64,000 nucleotides of DNA from Amylostereum areolatum. Taxonomy: Eukaryota > Basidiomycota > Agaricomycetes > Russulales > Stereaceae. How positions within the stretch are numbered: the first letter of the stretch is position 1; each line of letters starts with the position of its first letter. The position numbers and the translations under genes are program-made. The stretch spans positions 1,109,121 to 1,173,120 of the forward strand of contig SAXG01000005.1 of the NCBI GenBank assembly GCA_012932865.1, in the 5' to 3' direction. The notes beneath the pieces were generated by a model that saw nothing but the letters and a program-made list of their open reading frames with translations, was not told the DNA's origin and searched no databases. Below, in pieces: positions 34,148-47,584 of this stretch.

Positions 34148-34954
34148 ATGTCAGAACAGGATCCTCTCATCCGTCCCACAGATGCAGACGTCGAGGCACA
34201 TAATGACGAGCGAAGACAAGACCGTTCGTTCCGTGAACGCACCGCGAACGCTCTCGAGTCCTCCTGGACGCACAAGCTCGTTATCACGTTGGTGCGCCCC
34301 TGCAGCGTGCAGTGCATACAGGGTTGCGTGACCCTTCTGACGCGGGTTTATTCTGTGGTAGATCATCATAGACGCAGCCTGTGTGCTCGCCGACCTATCG
34401 TATATCCTGCTCTCACCTGGGTGCACCCCTCCCGGCCCTGACGGTCCTGTATGGCTCGACGTCCTTTCCTACATCTCCATAGCCATCACCTCCGTCTTCC
34501 TGATCGAAATACCCCTCTCCATCTGGTCTCTCGGCGCGCAGCACTACAACCCTTTCAGCTCCGTCCCCCACGCCCCACTCCATTTCTTCGATGCGGCCAT
34601 CATCGTGACCACGTTCGTGCTCGAGGTCGTCCTGCGCGGGAAGGAGCGCGAGCTCGCGGAACTTCCTCATCATTCTCCGTCTGTGGCGGCTTGATCAAGC
34701 TCGTCGGTGGTGAGTTCCTTTCTGTCCAACTCGACGTCCGAAACCGGCGTCTGATTCCCCTCGCTGCGTGCGCAGGTGTCGCTGTCGGCGCGGGAGAAAT
34801 CGAAGATGACACGGTCAAGGAGCTCGCTGAGCTCAAGGAGGAACTCGTCGCGACTCGCTCGGCGCTGTCGTCAGCCCAGGAGGAGAACCAGGCTCTTCGG
34901 TCACGTATCGCGGCCTTGCAGCCCACGAACGACGACGGTGCGGCGTCACCTTGA
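34148..34954 (+). CDS. Voltage-gated proton channel (Hv1 family)
   Basis: Four-helix voltage-sensor protein that exports protons on depolarisation. Start ATG 34148 (MSEQDPLIRPTDADVEAHND). S1 spans an intron: KLVITL then IIIDAACVLADLSYILL, with the selectivity-filter aspartate (IDA). S2 is LDVLSYISIAITSVFLIEIP, S3 FFDAAIIVTTFVLEVVL with its acidic residues, and S4 reads FLIILRLWRLIKLVGG, i.e. R-x-x-R-x-x-K, once two extra bases (about 34658 and 34693) are removed. The C-terminus is a heptad coiled coil (VKELAELKEELVATRSALSS, QEENQALRSRIAAL), the Hv1 dimerisation element, and the protein stops at TGA 34952-34954. Length about 220 residues, normal. Without the two corrections S4 is destroyed, so the bases should be checked first. 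Confidence 0.85.
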
Positions 34955-35153
34955 TCGGACGATGGACTGCCACAGCCCATGGCTATTTGGTATAATATAG
35001 ATGTAAGTAGGGCGGATCTACTAGGATACACTATGCGACGCTACTAGCTACACAATCAAATCGAATCAGAACGACCACGCCAGTACACGGTATGGATACA
35101 CGTAGAGAGAGAGAGAAAAAGAGGCCAGAATCCAAATCGTCCACGGACGGACG

Positions 35154-36623
35154 TCAAACCCGCTCCGGCGGGTACCAGTCGTACTGCGCGCTCTCGTCCC
35201 CCGATCGTTGCATCGTCCTAGGATTGATCCCCCTCGCCTCGTCCGCGCGCACCCACTCCGAGAGCGGCGGCAGCGGAACGGGGTGGTCGGGATCGAGCAT
35301 TTCCCGCGTGATCTTGGGATACGGCGGCAGCGGCGCCTGGCCTGGCCGCCTCTTCTCCAGGAAGGGAAACGTCCTGGAGCCGGTGTAGTCGTCCGGGAAA
35401 TTCTCCGGAACGACGTCGTCGTCGTACGTCGGCGCGACCACGGCCTTGCCCTTCCGTTTGGACTTGATGCTGGCCCCGTCGCGGAAGCCGTGGAAGCGGA
35501 CCGGGAACGGAAGGTCCATCGCGCGGCGGGAGCGGACGCGAGCCCACCACGGTCGCGAGGTGTCGCTACCGCTGTCGAGTCGAATGGGCGGAAGGGGCTT
35601 CTCCGCATTCCCCGCAGACACGGGCGTCGTCCCTGCAGCGACGGAAGGCGTGCGCGGATTCTCCTCCACATCCTCCGGGAAGGACGACAAGGAATGGCGG
35701 CGGGACAGGCGGCGGGAGAGCACGGAGAGCCGGGTCGACGCCGCTGTGTCGATGGGCGGAAGTCGGGGCGGGTACTTGGACACGCTGTGGTCTTCGAACC
35801 AAGGGACGGTGTAGATCGAGCGCGACCAGAGGCCCGGGTGTTCGTGCATGTGGCCGACGCTTAGACCGAGAATGGCGAGGAAGTACGTGAGCACTGATGA
35901 GACCCATGCTGTCAGGCGAAAATCAGGCAGAGAATAGAACGGAGATCCTCACTTGTGATGCCCGCCAACCAGCTCACCGGAACGAGAATGGTCACGGAAG
36001 CGCAGACCGAGAACGGGACTGACGCGAGGGGAGGGAGGGGGGGGGGGGGGGGGTACCGTAAGATGAATGGTTTAGAATGGGCTGTAGGTTGACACGCACC
36101 GTTAGGCTGGCAGAACACGGGAGGACCGCTCAATGTAGCATCGATGCTTGCGGCTGCAGGAAGATCCACAGTTCGATGTGAGCTCGCGTGGGGTGAAACG
36201 AAAACGAGGAGCGTACCCAGCGCCAGGACAGACATCACGCCCGTCCAACCGCACTCGAACGCGACCATCGTCGTGAGCGGGGCCGTGTTGCGCCACGCGT
36301 GTCCCACAAACGCGCTGTAAACGGTCCCCGTCCATAAGCCTTTGCCCGCCTCCGAAAGTGCGCCGAATGCGCCACTCACAGGGTGACCCCCACAAACAGG
36401 AAACACGCGTTGACGATGAGAAAGACGGAGCCACCGGGCACTGCCAACGAACGGTCAGCACGACGGCTGGTCGATATGCGCAGTGCACGCGCGAGCACTC
36501 ACCGAAGATATGCGCCGCCTTCACCGACCCGATGCTCCACGCAGCGAGAACCAGCGCTGTGACGTTGAGGTAGACGAGGATCGAAAAGAAGATGAAGCGG
36601 ACGAGGAGAAAGGGCGTTTTCAT
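35154..36623 (-). CDS. MARVEL-like four-helix membrane protein with cytosolic tail
   Basis: Start ATG 36623 (MKTPFLLVRFIFFSILVYLN). Helix 1 runs into VTALVLAAWSIGSVKAAHIF. Helix 2 is PGGSVFLIVNACFLFVGVTL. Helix 3 contains FECGWTGVMSVLALGAAS, and helix 4 follows a cysteine loop (CQPNVPFSVCASVTI, then LVPVSWLAGITTWVSSVLTY, FLAILGLSVGHMHEH). The C-terminal half is a soluble tail: WFEDHSVSKYPPRLPPIDTA, SRRLSRRHSLSSFPEDVEEN, YDDDVVPENFPDDYTGSRTF, PLPPLSEWVRADEARGIN. Introns join in frame with no repair; one contains a 17-G run. The four-helix pattern with paired cysteines between helices 3 and 4 fits fungal MARVEL-type proteins. Function unknown; cortical or endocytic membrane organisation is the usual suggestion for such proteins. 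Confidence 0.78.
36037..36053 (+). repeat. 17-nt G homopolymer inside an intron
   Basis: Uninterrupted G run on the plus strand (C run in the transcript), in an intron of the MARVEL-like gene near its 3' splice site. Length is likely polymorphic or inaccurately assembled. Confidence 0.85.
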
Positions 36624-37360
36624 GGCGCGTCCCGACGCGGGTGAACGTGATAGATAGGATGTGTCGAATAAACGGATGACGGCGTCGTCGGGGATTCGTG
36701 TGTGTTGGGGAAGGGTTGAGGGCAAGGAGCGGCGGGGTGAGAGGTTACTTCTTCTACGGCATGGTTGTGAAGAAGAAATGGCACGGTGGCAGAACGTGGT
36801 CCTTCCGGACGGGCCTCGTCTCCGGGGAGGGAGACAATGAGACGGGCGGAGAACAATGGCAAAGAGGGCGCCTAAGCCAGCCATTGTTCTTTCGTAAGCG
36901 GGAACGATGTCCGCAGCCAACCGAAGGTGGAGGTGGTGCTCGGTAGGTACAGAGGCGTTTGCTGGTTTAGAGACTGGAGCAGACACTGGGTAGACCGTTG
37001 GGATGATCATGTAGTAGACGTAGCCAACATCAAGCCAACATTTATCGCCAAGAGACGGTCGCGCAACGCAGTCCTCGGCAACTCAACATGTCGACACTTT
37101 CTCCCGCGGCCAAACCCAAAGCCACAACAACAACAACAACAAGCATACACATTGACAATGACCGCCTCAGAGGCACCGGCCGAGCCACAACAACTACAGG
37201 TTAAAACTACACGGCACATCGCAGCGATACATCTCATGCGCGACCAACAAAGTAAGAAACACGAGGGACTCCAGACATGCGAACCCGCGCGCTCCAAAGT
37301 CCACGCACCCAAACCACGATCCAAAAAAAGAAAACCCCTTTAATCCTTCTCCCTTCCCCC
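36624..37360. other. Intergenic region between the two MARVEL-like genes
   Basis: 737 bp, promoter side of the 36623 gene. It contains (CAA)6 at 37125-37142. No gene is supported. Confidence 0.45.
37125..37142 (+). repeat. (CAA)6 trinucleotide repeat
   Basis: Six CAA copies between the two MARVEL-like genes, outside any supported coding region. Confidence 0.85.
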
Positions 37361-39101
37361 TCACACCCCCACGCCCGCAGGCATCATCTCCAACGACGGC
37401 CGCGCCCGCGTCGTGTCCGTGCTCGACTGCGTCCGATGCCGCGGGCCCCTCGGACGGTTCCCCAGCGCAGACGACGACGGAAAGGCCGAGGGCGCCGTCG
37501 CACTGGCACTGGCACTGGCACTGGCAGCAGTGGGAAACACGGGCTCGGATTCGTGCCGCGCGGCGGCGGGCCTCACGGGCGCAAGCTCTTGCTCTCGCTC
37601 TTGCGCCCCCCGCGCCCGGTCGGGGACGAACGACGCCAAGCGCAACGGCCCCGGCGGCGGTCTGCGCGGTTTGCGCGGCGGTTTCTGCATCTGCATGATA
37701 TCCGGGCGGGGCCAGTCGCCGAGCGGTTTGGTTTCTCGGTCGGGAGGGCGCGGGCGGGGTGAGGGGTTGAGGAACGCTTTGGCGGCGCTGGGGGGCGTCG
37801 GGGTATAGGCTTGGTCGTGAGCGTCGGCACGGTCATGTGGGGAGGACAGCGGCGCGGGCGCGGGCGCGGGCGCGGACGCCTTCTGCGTCTCCAGCGCGGC
37901 CTGGATCTGCAGCGGATACAAGCTCGGGATCGTCGCGCCCGGCGCGCGTCCCGGCGCCGCGCGCGAGGGCGCGTACCGCGGATGGGCCGCGGGGGCCTCC
38001 CGCAGGGACTGCTGTCCGCTCGCGACGTCGTCGGACAGATGCTCGATCTGGTAGCGCTCTTCGAGCGCGGAGGGGGGCGCGGGCGGGGGCAGGGGCGCGG
38101 GCGGGCGGCGGGGTTGCGGCGCGGCGAGGGCGGGGGCGGGGGCGGGGACGGCGACGAAGGTGTCGGTGTTGAAGCGGGGGGAGGTCGGGGTCTGCGGCCG
38201 GCTTTTGATTTGGCAGGGGAGGGCGGCGAACCAGGGGTAGGCGCGCACGGAGGCGTGCCAGACCGTGTCGTCTTGCATGCCGTGCAGGATCGCGGCGGCG
38301 ATCAGGAGGGAGAGGTAGAGCAGCACTGGCGGGTGGAGGGGGGTGTGGGTTCGAGAGGACGGGGGAGTTCGGATGGGAGGGGACGTACGGTTGAGGGTGC
38401 ATATCCAGGCGAACGCTTGCAGCACCCGCGTGGACGTGCACGCATCGTCCACGGCGGTCTGGGGGTCGGTCAACGTGCACATATCCCCCGGGAGGATCGC
38501 GCTGACGGCGATAGCGCCCGCTGTCCATTCGCCGCCATATCGCCCGCGTCGTCAGCCGCCACGCCAAAATAAGAAGAAAAGATACACTTCCCCAAAACAA
38601 AGGGGAAGGGGGGGGGGACTCACGCAGGTGCAGCGCAAGCAGGAATCCGGCCCAGAGACACTCCGCCCAGACCCGCCCGGTGATCGCGAGCCTGGCGAAC
38701 ACATCGAGGAAGATGCTGGGAAAGAACCGCGAGCGGGCGAGTCAGCGACGCCCGTCTGACCTGCGGATCGAAGGAGCCCCGGACGTACAGCGGGAAGACG
38801 AGCACGAGGCTGAACGCGCCGAGGAAGGTCATGTACGAGTCGATGCGAGCTGCCGCCACCCCGTCAGCGAACCCCCGATCTTCGACCCCGAAAGAAGGAA
38901 AAAATATCTAAAACAACGCACTCTTCGAGCCCTTATCCACGGCGAGCGTGAGGTTCCACACCGCGGCGCTGCAGATGATCGCATTGGCGACGACGAGGAG
39001 ACCTGGATGCGCCCCTCGGTCAGACTCGTGTGGCACCCGCACGAGGCCTAGAACCCACCGAAAAGAGCATATCTGTAGTACAGGAGCGCGGGACGGCGCA
39101 T
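37361..39101 (-). CDS. MARVEL-domain membrane protein with Pro/Ala-rich tail
   Basis: Start ATG 39101 (MRRPALLYYRYALFG). Helix 1 LLVVANAIICSAAVWNLTLA, helix 2 YMTFLGAFSLVLVFPLYVR, then IFLDVFARLAITGRVWAECL into helix 3 (WAGFLLALHLPGAIAVSAIL), an acidic/cysteine loop (GDMCTLTDPQTAVDDACTST) and helix 4 (RVLQAFAWICTLNLLLYLSL, LIAAAILHGM). This helix 3-loop-helix 4 layout with W-x-E-C-L-W and R-x-L-Q-A-F is typical of fungal MARVEL proteins. The tail, about 300 residues, is Pro/Ala/Arg-rich with an (AS)n tract encoded by a ctggca repeat at about 37500-37530. One junction (around 38777-38780, a C4 run) reads more smoothly if one base is removed; this repair is less certain than the others. Same strand and same architecture as its 35154-36623 neighbour. 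Confidence 0.75.
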
Positions 39102-39984
39102 GGTTCGGAGCGGGAACGACAGCGTGCGAAAGGCGGGGAAGAGGGGGGGCGGTGGGGCAGAAGCCGCCGGGGACGGGAGGGCAGGCGTGGCAGGGACGGA
39201 AGGAGAGTGGGGGGGCACCGCGCGGGCGAGTGCTTATGAGAAGAGAGAACGGGAGCAGGAAGGGAGAAAAGCGGCCGCCCGCGCCTGTGCCACGTTTATC
39301 AGCTTGCCCCCAAATCCCATGGACGCCCCCGCGAGCGCTCATGGGGAGCTGAGTGTTCCACCGCCAACCTGAGCGTCCGACAGAGCCCCCGCCCATCATA
39401 TCATCCATCTGATCTCCCTCTCTGCCCGGAGTTCCACGCGCGATGGCAGCAAGCGTCAATATTCTTCATCATATTAGGTGTATACGGTCCACGGTGTGTG
39501 TGTGTAAGTTATATAACTTAAGAGAGACAGGTGCGCGGGTGCGCAGCGTACGTATGTAAGTTATGTGGACAGCGAGAGGGGGAATACAGCAATATAACAA
39601 CACGAGAGCACAATGCGACGCAAAAAAGGGAGAGGGGGAGGGGGGGAAACGCAGCGGAAAAGGGTACGGCACAGAGCGCTCGGACGGACGCTCCGAATGC
39701 GACAGAGTCCTCGCACGCCCCCGCTCTCCGTCCAACGAGCGAACAAACGAGGCGAAGGGTCACACACCCAAACCGTCAGGCCTATCCCCCACCCCTGTCC
39801 TCGGAATGGCACGACCGTCCATTCAACCCCTGCCGCTTTTCCTGCAGGGGTGAGCCAGCACGTCCCGCCCACGACCGGGGTCCGCTCTCCTCCCCCCCGA
39901 ACCGCCTGGCCATCGAGGTGGGAGACGATGGTGTCCCTCATCACTCCGATCTCGCCCAGAGGCGCGTAAAGCCGTGCGTGACCG
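39102..39984. other. Intergenic region upstream of the MARVEL-domain gene
   Basis: 883 bp. Purine-rich in places (39600-39660), with a short GT repeat at about 39496-39505. It holds the promoter of the 39101 gene and the 3' UTR of the PP4 regulatory subunit. No gene is supported. Confidence 0.45.
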
Positions 39985-42900
39985 CTACCTCTCGCTCCCA
40001 TCGCAAGTCGCGGACGGTGATGTCACAGGCGGAGGCGGGCGCGAGAACGTCGCAAAGCTGTACGCCGCCGCCGCCGGCGGGACAGACGGAGGGTCCTGCT
40101 CTCGCTCCGGCGCTGCTGGGGGGGGAGCAGGAGGGCAGGCGTCGACGTCCAGGGGCACGTACGCGCGGACGCCGTGCGAGACGTCGTTCCGCAAACGTCG
40201 TACGACCTCTTCCACCGCGCTCGGCGCCGACGGACCGTCGCGGAAGAACCTCTCTACTTGTTAGGAAAACGAAAAAGGCAGCGCCGATGAGCCATCCCGC
40301 GGTGGGAAATCCGAAGGCGGTGCTCACCATACAGTTGTCCCACAAATCGCGCCACCCCGATGCGCACGTCGATGATGGGATCGTCGGATAACCCCGCCAA
40401 GGAGGACCAGTACAGGCCGTCGTGCACCAGGCTCGGTCCTCCGTGATCTGAGAACACCAACGTCTGATAGCAAAAGACGAACCTGAGCGAAAGAGGTCAG
40501 CCGCCGGGGCACCGAAAGCGGGGAGGACAAAGAGCGAACGCACACCATGCGCCAACGGAATGTCCCGGATTGCGCCAACGCTCTCACGTCCGCGCTCAGC
40601 TGGTGCTGGACCTCTTCCCAGCCCCTGAGGGCACCAAAGACGGCGGGGAACTGTGGGAAGCACCACCCGTCAACGAAAGGAACATCCTCGCTGAAACCGA
40701 ACCGACTCACGAGCTCGACGCCGGCCACCCTCACCGCCGCCATCTCGTCCTCCAGCGTGAGCATGACCAGCCTGCACATGCTTTCCGCCGCCGCCCGCCC
40801 GCGATGCGCGAGGGCGCCCGCCTCGACCGCCCGTCGGAGGCCCTGGGCCACCGACTCGCGCTCCCTCCACCCGAGCGACCTCTCCCGCCAACAGTCCTCC
40901 AACGTCCCCAGCACGCTCTTCCCCCCCTCCAGAGGACCGGGACCGAGCGCCTCGATCAACGCGCCGACGGCGTCCACGGCCTTCATGCGCACGTCCACCT
41001 CGTCCGCGCCGAGGGACCTCGTCCAGACCGGAAGCACGTCTTCCTGGGCCGCCTGCGCGCCGATGATCTTGGCCAGCTCCCCCGCGGACGCGGCGAGGGT
41101 CCGACGCACTTTGAACGCCGTCGAGGTGGAGAGCGTGGTGTAGAGGAGGCGAAGTTCGGGCCAGCGCGCGGGCCCCAGCGTCAACGCGACCGCGGGGAGG
41201 TTGAAGGCGCATATGAGCTGACGTGGGCCTTCGTCGAACGGGGGCGTGGGCGAGGGCGTGGGCAACAGCGGATCCGAGCCGACCCAACAGGGCGGGTGTC
41301 CCGCGATGCCGAGGTGCCTTTGTCCGGGAGACGAGGGAGGGAGAGGGCGCGGCCTGGTCCCCGAGGAAGAGGCGCAGGATGTCGTCGGGCACGCCCCCCG
41401 GGTCGTCGCGAAAGGTGTACATCACCTCGCCCAACGTTTCGAGCAGGCGCATCCGCACGGTGGCGGAGGTGTCCTGAGAGAGGGGGTTGACGGTCCCCAG
41501 CGCGAGTGCCCGTCGCTGGTGGGGATCGAGACGGGCGAGGATCGGGGGCAAGAGCGAAGAGGGCGGAATAGCGAACCTGCCAGGCCGCTGTCCGCAGAGA
41601 GTTCTCCAAAGAGCGGGAGCTGTCCGCACGATCGTGAATACGTGCGCGGGGAATGGGAGGGGGTGGGACGTACGAGGGACAGGATGACGATCTCTTGGGG
41701 GATGACCTTGGCGAGTGCGCCGAGGGCGTAGGACGCCTCCTTGCGTACGTACAGGGCGGGATCGCGACCGACGCGCTCGACCTCCTTCACGAACGTGGAT
41801 TTCATAGTCGTCCACCAACAAACCTGCGAAACCGAGATTCAGCGCCAGAGGAAGGGGGGAAACGCCGAGGGGCGCACGCACCTCCAGCCGAGACGGCCGC
41901 AATGAGGCTCATGCTGCTGAACCGGCCAAAGGCGGCCTGCTCCGCCGCGTCCACTTCGGGTTCGGGTTCTGCTTGACCGTGTTCGCTGGGGACATGGTCC
42001 CCGGGGGCGTTGTCCAACGTGGCTTGGTCGTGCGGCGGACTGCCTTCGGGGTGAGAGCCGTAAGCAAACCATTCGGGAGTGGGTCCATCGGAGACCTCGG
42101 GAGGGGGCGAAGGAAGGCGAATGTGGGTGAGGACGGGGGAACCGAGATCCTGACGGGAAAAGAGGAGGCTGTCCGGCCGGTCGGAGCCCTGACCGCGGTC
42201 GTCGGTCTCGACGGTCGGCTGGGACACGAACGCGTCCGAAGGGCTCCAGGTGGGCAGGGTGGGCGAAGGGACGGGGGGCGGAGAGGGGTCCGGGGCGGGC
42301 GACGGATCGGTGATCATGACAGTGTCGGAAGGGAAGAGCGGAGGAGGGGCGAGGGCGAGGGCCGTGGAGGGGGGCGTCGGCGGGGTCAAGCCGGGAGGGG
42401 GCAGCAAAGGGGAAGAGCGGGGGTGCGCGGAGGGCGCGAAGGGGGGGTCGAGGTCCATCGCGTGCCTCTTCGCCCTCGTCCTCGTCCGGAAGATCGAGAC
42501 GGCCGATGCCGACGACGACCTGACGAAGGATTTCGCGCTCCAACAGGCTCCGTTGGTGGAGATCGAAAAGGGGGGTGGGAGGGTGGCGGTCGTCGCGGAT
42601 GCGGCGAAGGAGGGCGACGACGGCGACACGGGTGGCGTTGGCGAGGGCGACGTTGGAGAGGAGGAGGGTGCCGATGACGGGGGTGAAGGCGTGGACGAGG
42701 AGGGGAGTGGGGTCGGCGTTGGGGTCGGCGGCGTCGTCGTCGGTGAGACGGCAGTTCTGTGGAGGGGGGGGGGGGTGAGGGAAGAGCCGGTGGAAGAAGG
42801 GGAAGGGACTGACGGTGGAGAACCACCAGACGATGGAGACGAGCTCGGCGACGAGGGCTTCCCTGACGCCGTCGTCTGGAGGAAAGGAGTGAGGAGAAGA

Positions 42901-43506
42901 AAAGGGGGGGGAAGGAGGGTGGGGCGGACCTTCGTCCATGGCGAGACCTGCTGAGGAGGGGCAGTACGTATTCGACGGCGTCGATGGGGGAGACCTGGTT
43001 GAGGACGGTGGGGAGAGCGTGGAGGATGTAGACCCTACCATAGAGCGAACGGAAGTGAGGGGGGAGGGGAGAGAGAGGAGAAGGAGAAAAGAGCACACTT
43101 GTGGAAAGAGGCCTGGCTGCGGGAGAAGAGGTAAATCTTTTCGAGGGTGCTGAGGCCATCGTCGTCGAAGGAGAGGTCGAGGTTGTCGTGGTAGGGAGGG
43201 TCGAAGGCGAGGGGGTCGGAAGGAGCGGGGTCTGGGAGGTCCGGGTCTGGCGGGGGGATGGCAATGTGAAGGGGAGGGGAGGGAGGGGGTTGTTGCGGCG
43301 GCGGCGAAGGAGGAGGGTCGAAGAGAGTGGAGGGATGGGGAGCGGTCTCTGGCCAGGAATCGAAAGGGATTTTGGGAGTCGAGAAGGGGGGAAAGGGGGG
43401 GAGGCGGGGGAGGAGGAGAAGGCGGAGGAGGAGAAGGCGGAGGAGGAGGAGAGGGCGGATAGAGGGCGTTGAAGGCGGAATGAACGAGGCTCACTAGGAT
43501 GCCCAT
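39985..43506 (-). CDS. HEAT-repeat regulatory subunit of protein phosphatase 4 (PPP4R1-like)
   Basis: Start ATG 43506 (MGILVSLVHSAFNALYPP), then a poly-Pro stretch, DGLSTLEKIYLFSRSQASFH, and HEAT repeats: VYILHALPTVLNQVSPIDAV, EALVAELVSIVWWFSTNCRL, LLVHAFTPVIGTLLLSNVAL, LEREILRQVVVGIGRLDLPD, FVKEVERVGRDPALYVRKEA, SYALGALAKVIPQEIV, ILARLDPHQRRALALGTVNP, RMRLLETLGEVMYTFRDDPG, CAFNLPAVALTLGPARWPEL, AFKVRRTLAASAGELAKIIG. A second half with VRMKAVDAVGALIEALG, FPAVFGALRGWEEVQHQLSA and DDPIIDVRIGVARFVGQLYG ends in a Pro-rich tail, stop 39985-39987. Such proteins scaffold PP4 catalytic subunits. At least five one-base removals are needed (poly-C near 43395, then 42460, 41805, 41586, 41546). Family call rests on the order of HEAT motifs; another PP2A-like scaffold is the alternative. 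Confidence 0.78.
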
Positions 43507-43864
43507 TGGGAAAAGCCGGGACGTTGAGAAGACAAAAAAGGGAGACGCACTGAGGGGGGAAGGGGGAGGGGGACAGACGCTCGGAGTCGGAGGGCAGGGA
43601 GTTGACCCAGCCTTGGCCCACTTTTCCGTCGATCGCTCTCTGCGTTGGCTTGCGAGTCGGAGGAAAAGGAGAAGGGCGGGCTGATGGACGTTCACGGCCC
43701 TCGCCTGCCCTCGCTCCATCGACGTCATCGGTCTCGATTCCCCTCCAGGCACGCGACGGCAAGGCCTCGCAGGTCACTACGCTGTTTTCTATCACCGAGT
43801 ACCTTCTATTCGATTTCTATATCGCCCACACCAGCTTCTATTCGATTTCTATCGTACCCCGAAC
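43507..43864. other. Intergenic, AAT 3' side / PP4 subunit 5' side
   Basis: 358 bp between two minus-strand genes. CT-rich on the minus strand near the PP4 subunit start. A decamer-scale repeat (ttctattcgatttctat, twice at 43804-43850) lies just beyond the AAT stop. Confidence 0.45.
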
Positions 43865-46567
<2,703 letters not shown>

Positions 46568-46864
46568 TCATGCGGCGACGATCTTGGCGGAGACGGTGCG
46601 CTCGCTCTCGAGCTTTGCCTTGTTGCGATTGAACGCCTCCTGCCGGCAATCCTCCATGTTGTTGCAAGCGTGGTGCTCCGGCAGACGATGCTGCGACGCG
46701 GACACGGGCGTGAGCGAGCATGCGCGCGATGAGACAAGGCAACAAAGGACGCTTACGGTGCTGCAGAATTGGGCGTTGCAGTGGGAGCATTGGCCGACGA
46801 TGCGCAGGGCGGCTTGGTTGCATTGCTGCTCGCCGGTGAATTGGCAACGTTTCTTGGGGGCCAT
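46568..46864 (-). CDS. Single AN1-type zinc-finger miniprotein
   Basis: Two exons joined in frame (intron about 46692-46757) give a 76-residue protein: MAPKKRCQFTGEQQCNQAAL, RIVGQCSHCNAQFCSTHRLP, EHHACNNMEDCRQEAFNRNK, AKLESERTVSAKIVAA. The C-x2-C-x4-C-x2-H-x5-H-x-C core (C26, C29, C34, H37, H43, C45, plus C7 and C15) is the AN1 zinc finger. AN1 proteins usually link the finger to a ubiquitin-like, A20 or Cdc48/proteasome-binding part; here nothing else is present except a short charged helix. A role in proteotoxic stress is only suggested by the family. Start and stop are unambiguous and no frame repair is needed. Confidence 0.9.
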   Translation of the reverse strand: MAPKKRCQFTGEQQCNQAALRIVGQCSHCNAQFCSTVSVLCCLVSSRACSLTPVSASQHRLPEHHACNNMEDCRQEAFNRNKAKLESERTVSAKIVAA

Positions 46865-47584
46865 CGGGGGTGAAGGTGCGGGGGGATAGGTCGCGTGCTG
46901 CGTTGGGCGAGAGGCGGGAGGAGGAGGAGGAGGCTGGAGAGTGGATTGAGAGATCAGCGGGGGGGCGGGGAGGGCGGGGAGGGGGACTTACGAGCGGGAG
47001 GACGGGGAGGGAGTTGAAGGGGGGAGGCAGGGAGGGCGAGGGGTTTATAAGAGTGGATGGGAAGGGGGGGGACGCGTCAGCTCTGAATCTGAGATCTGAG
47101 AGGACCACCTCGCAGCCACCGGCAGCCACCCCGCCCCTTCCGTCCCTCCGACTCTCCGTCCCCTCCGTTCCGTCCCTTTTCTCTTTCCCCACCGCCGTAT
47201 TTCCTCTTACATCGCCTTTGCCCTTCTTCTCGGACGCACTTGGCCTCTCTCGCCCTCTCGCAGGTTCGTGTGGTATCACCGTCCGGGATGGAAATGGCAA
47301 CAGGTTACAGGACCCTATCCGCGCATTTATCGCGTGTTTCGTTCGGCCTCTAGTAGTAGCCTCTAGCCTCTGGAGACTGGCACAGCTTCCATCCACCCTC
47401 CGACTTCCGCCTTCCCTCGATACAGAACGATCAAGGTCCCGGTCAGCTACGGAGACCACCTTCCTGCTCTTTGTCGGACCCCTCCACCTCCTCTTAACAG
47501 GCACTCTCGCGCACGCAAGCCCCCAAAGGAGGATCACCGGCACTTGCAATTCCATCTCCCCCGTCAACGGCCCCCACGCACCCC
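46865..47584. other. Intergenic, AN1 gene promoter side
   Basis: 720 bp, strongly purine-rich on the plus strand to 47060, then CT-rich from 47110. No gene is supported. Confidence 0.45.
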
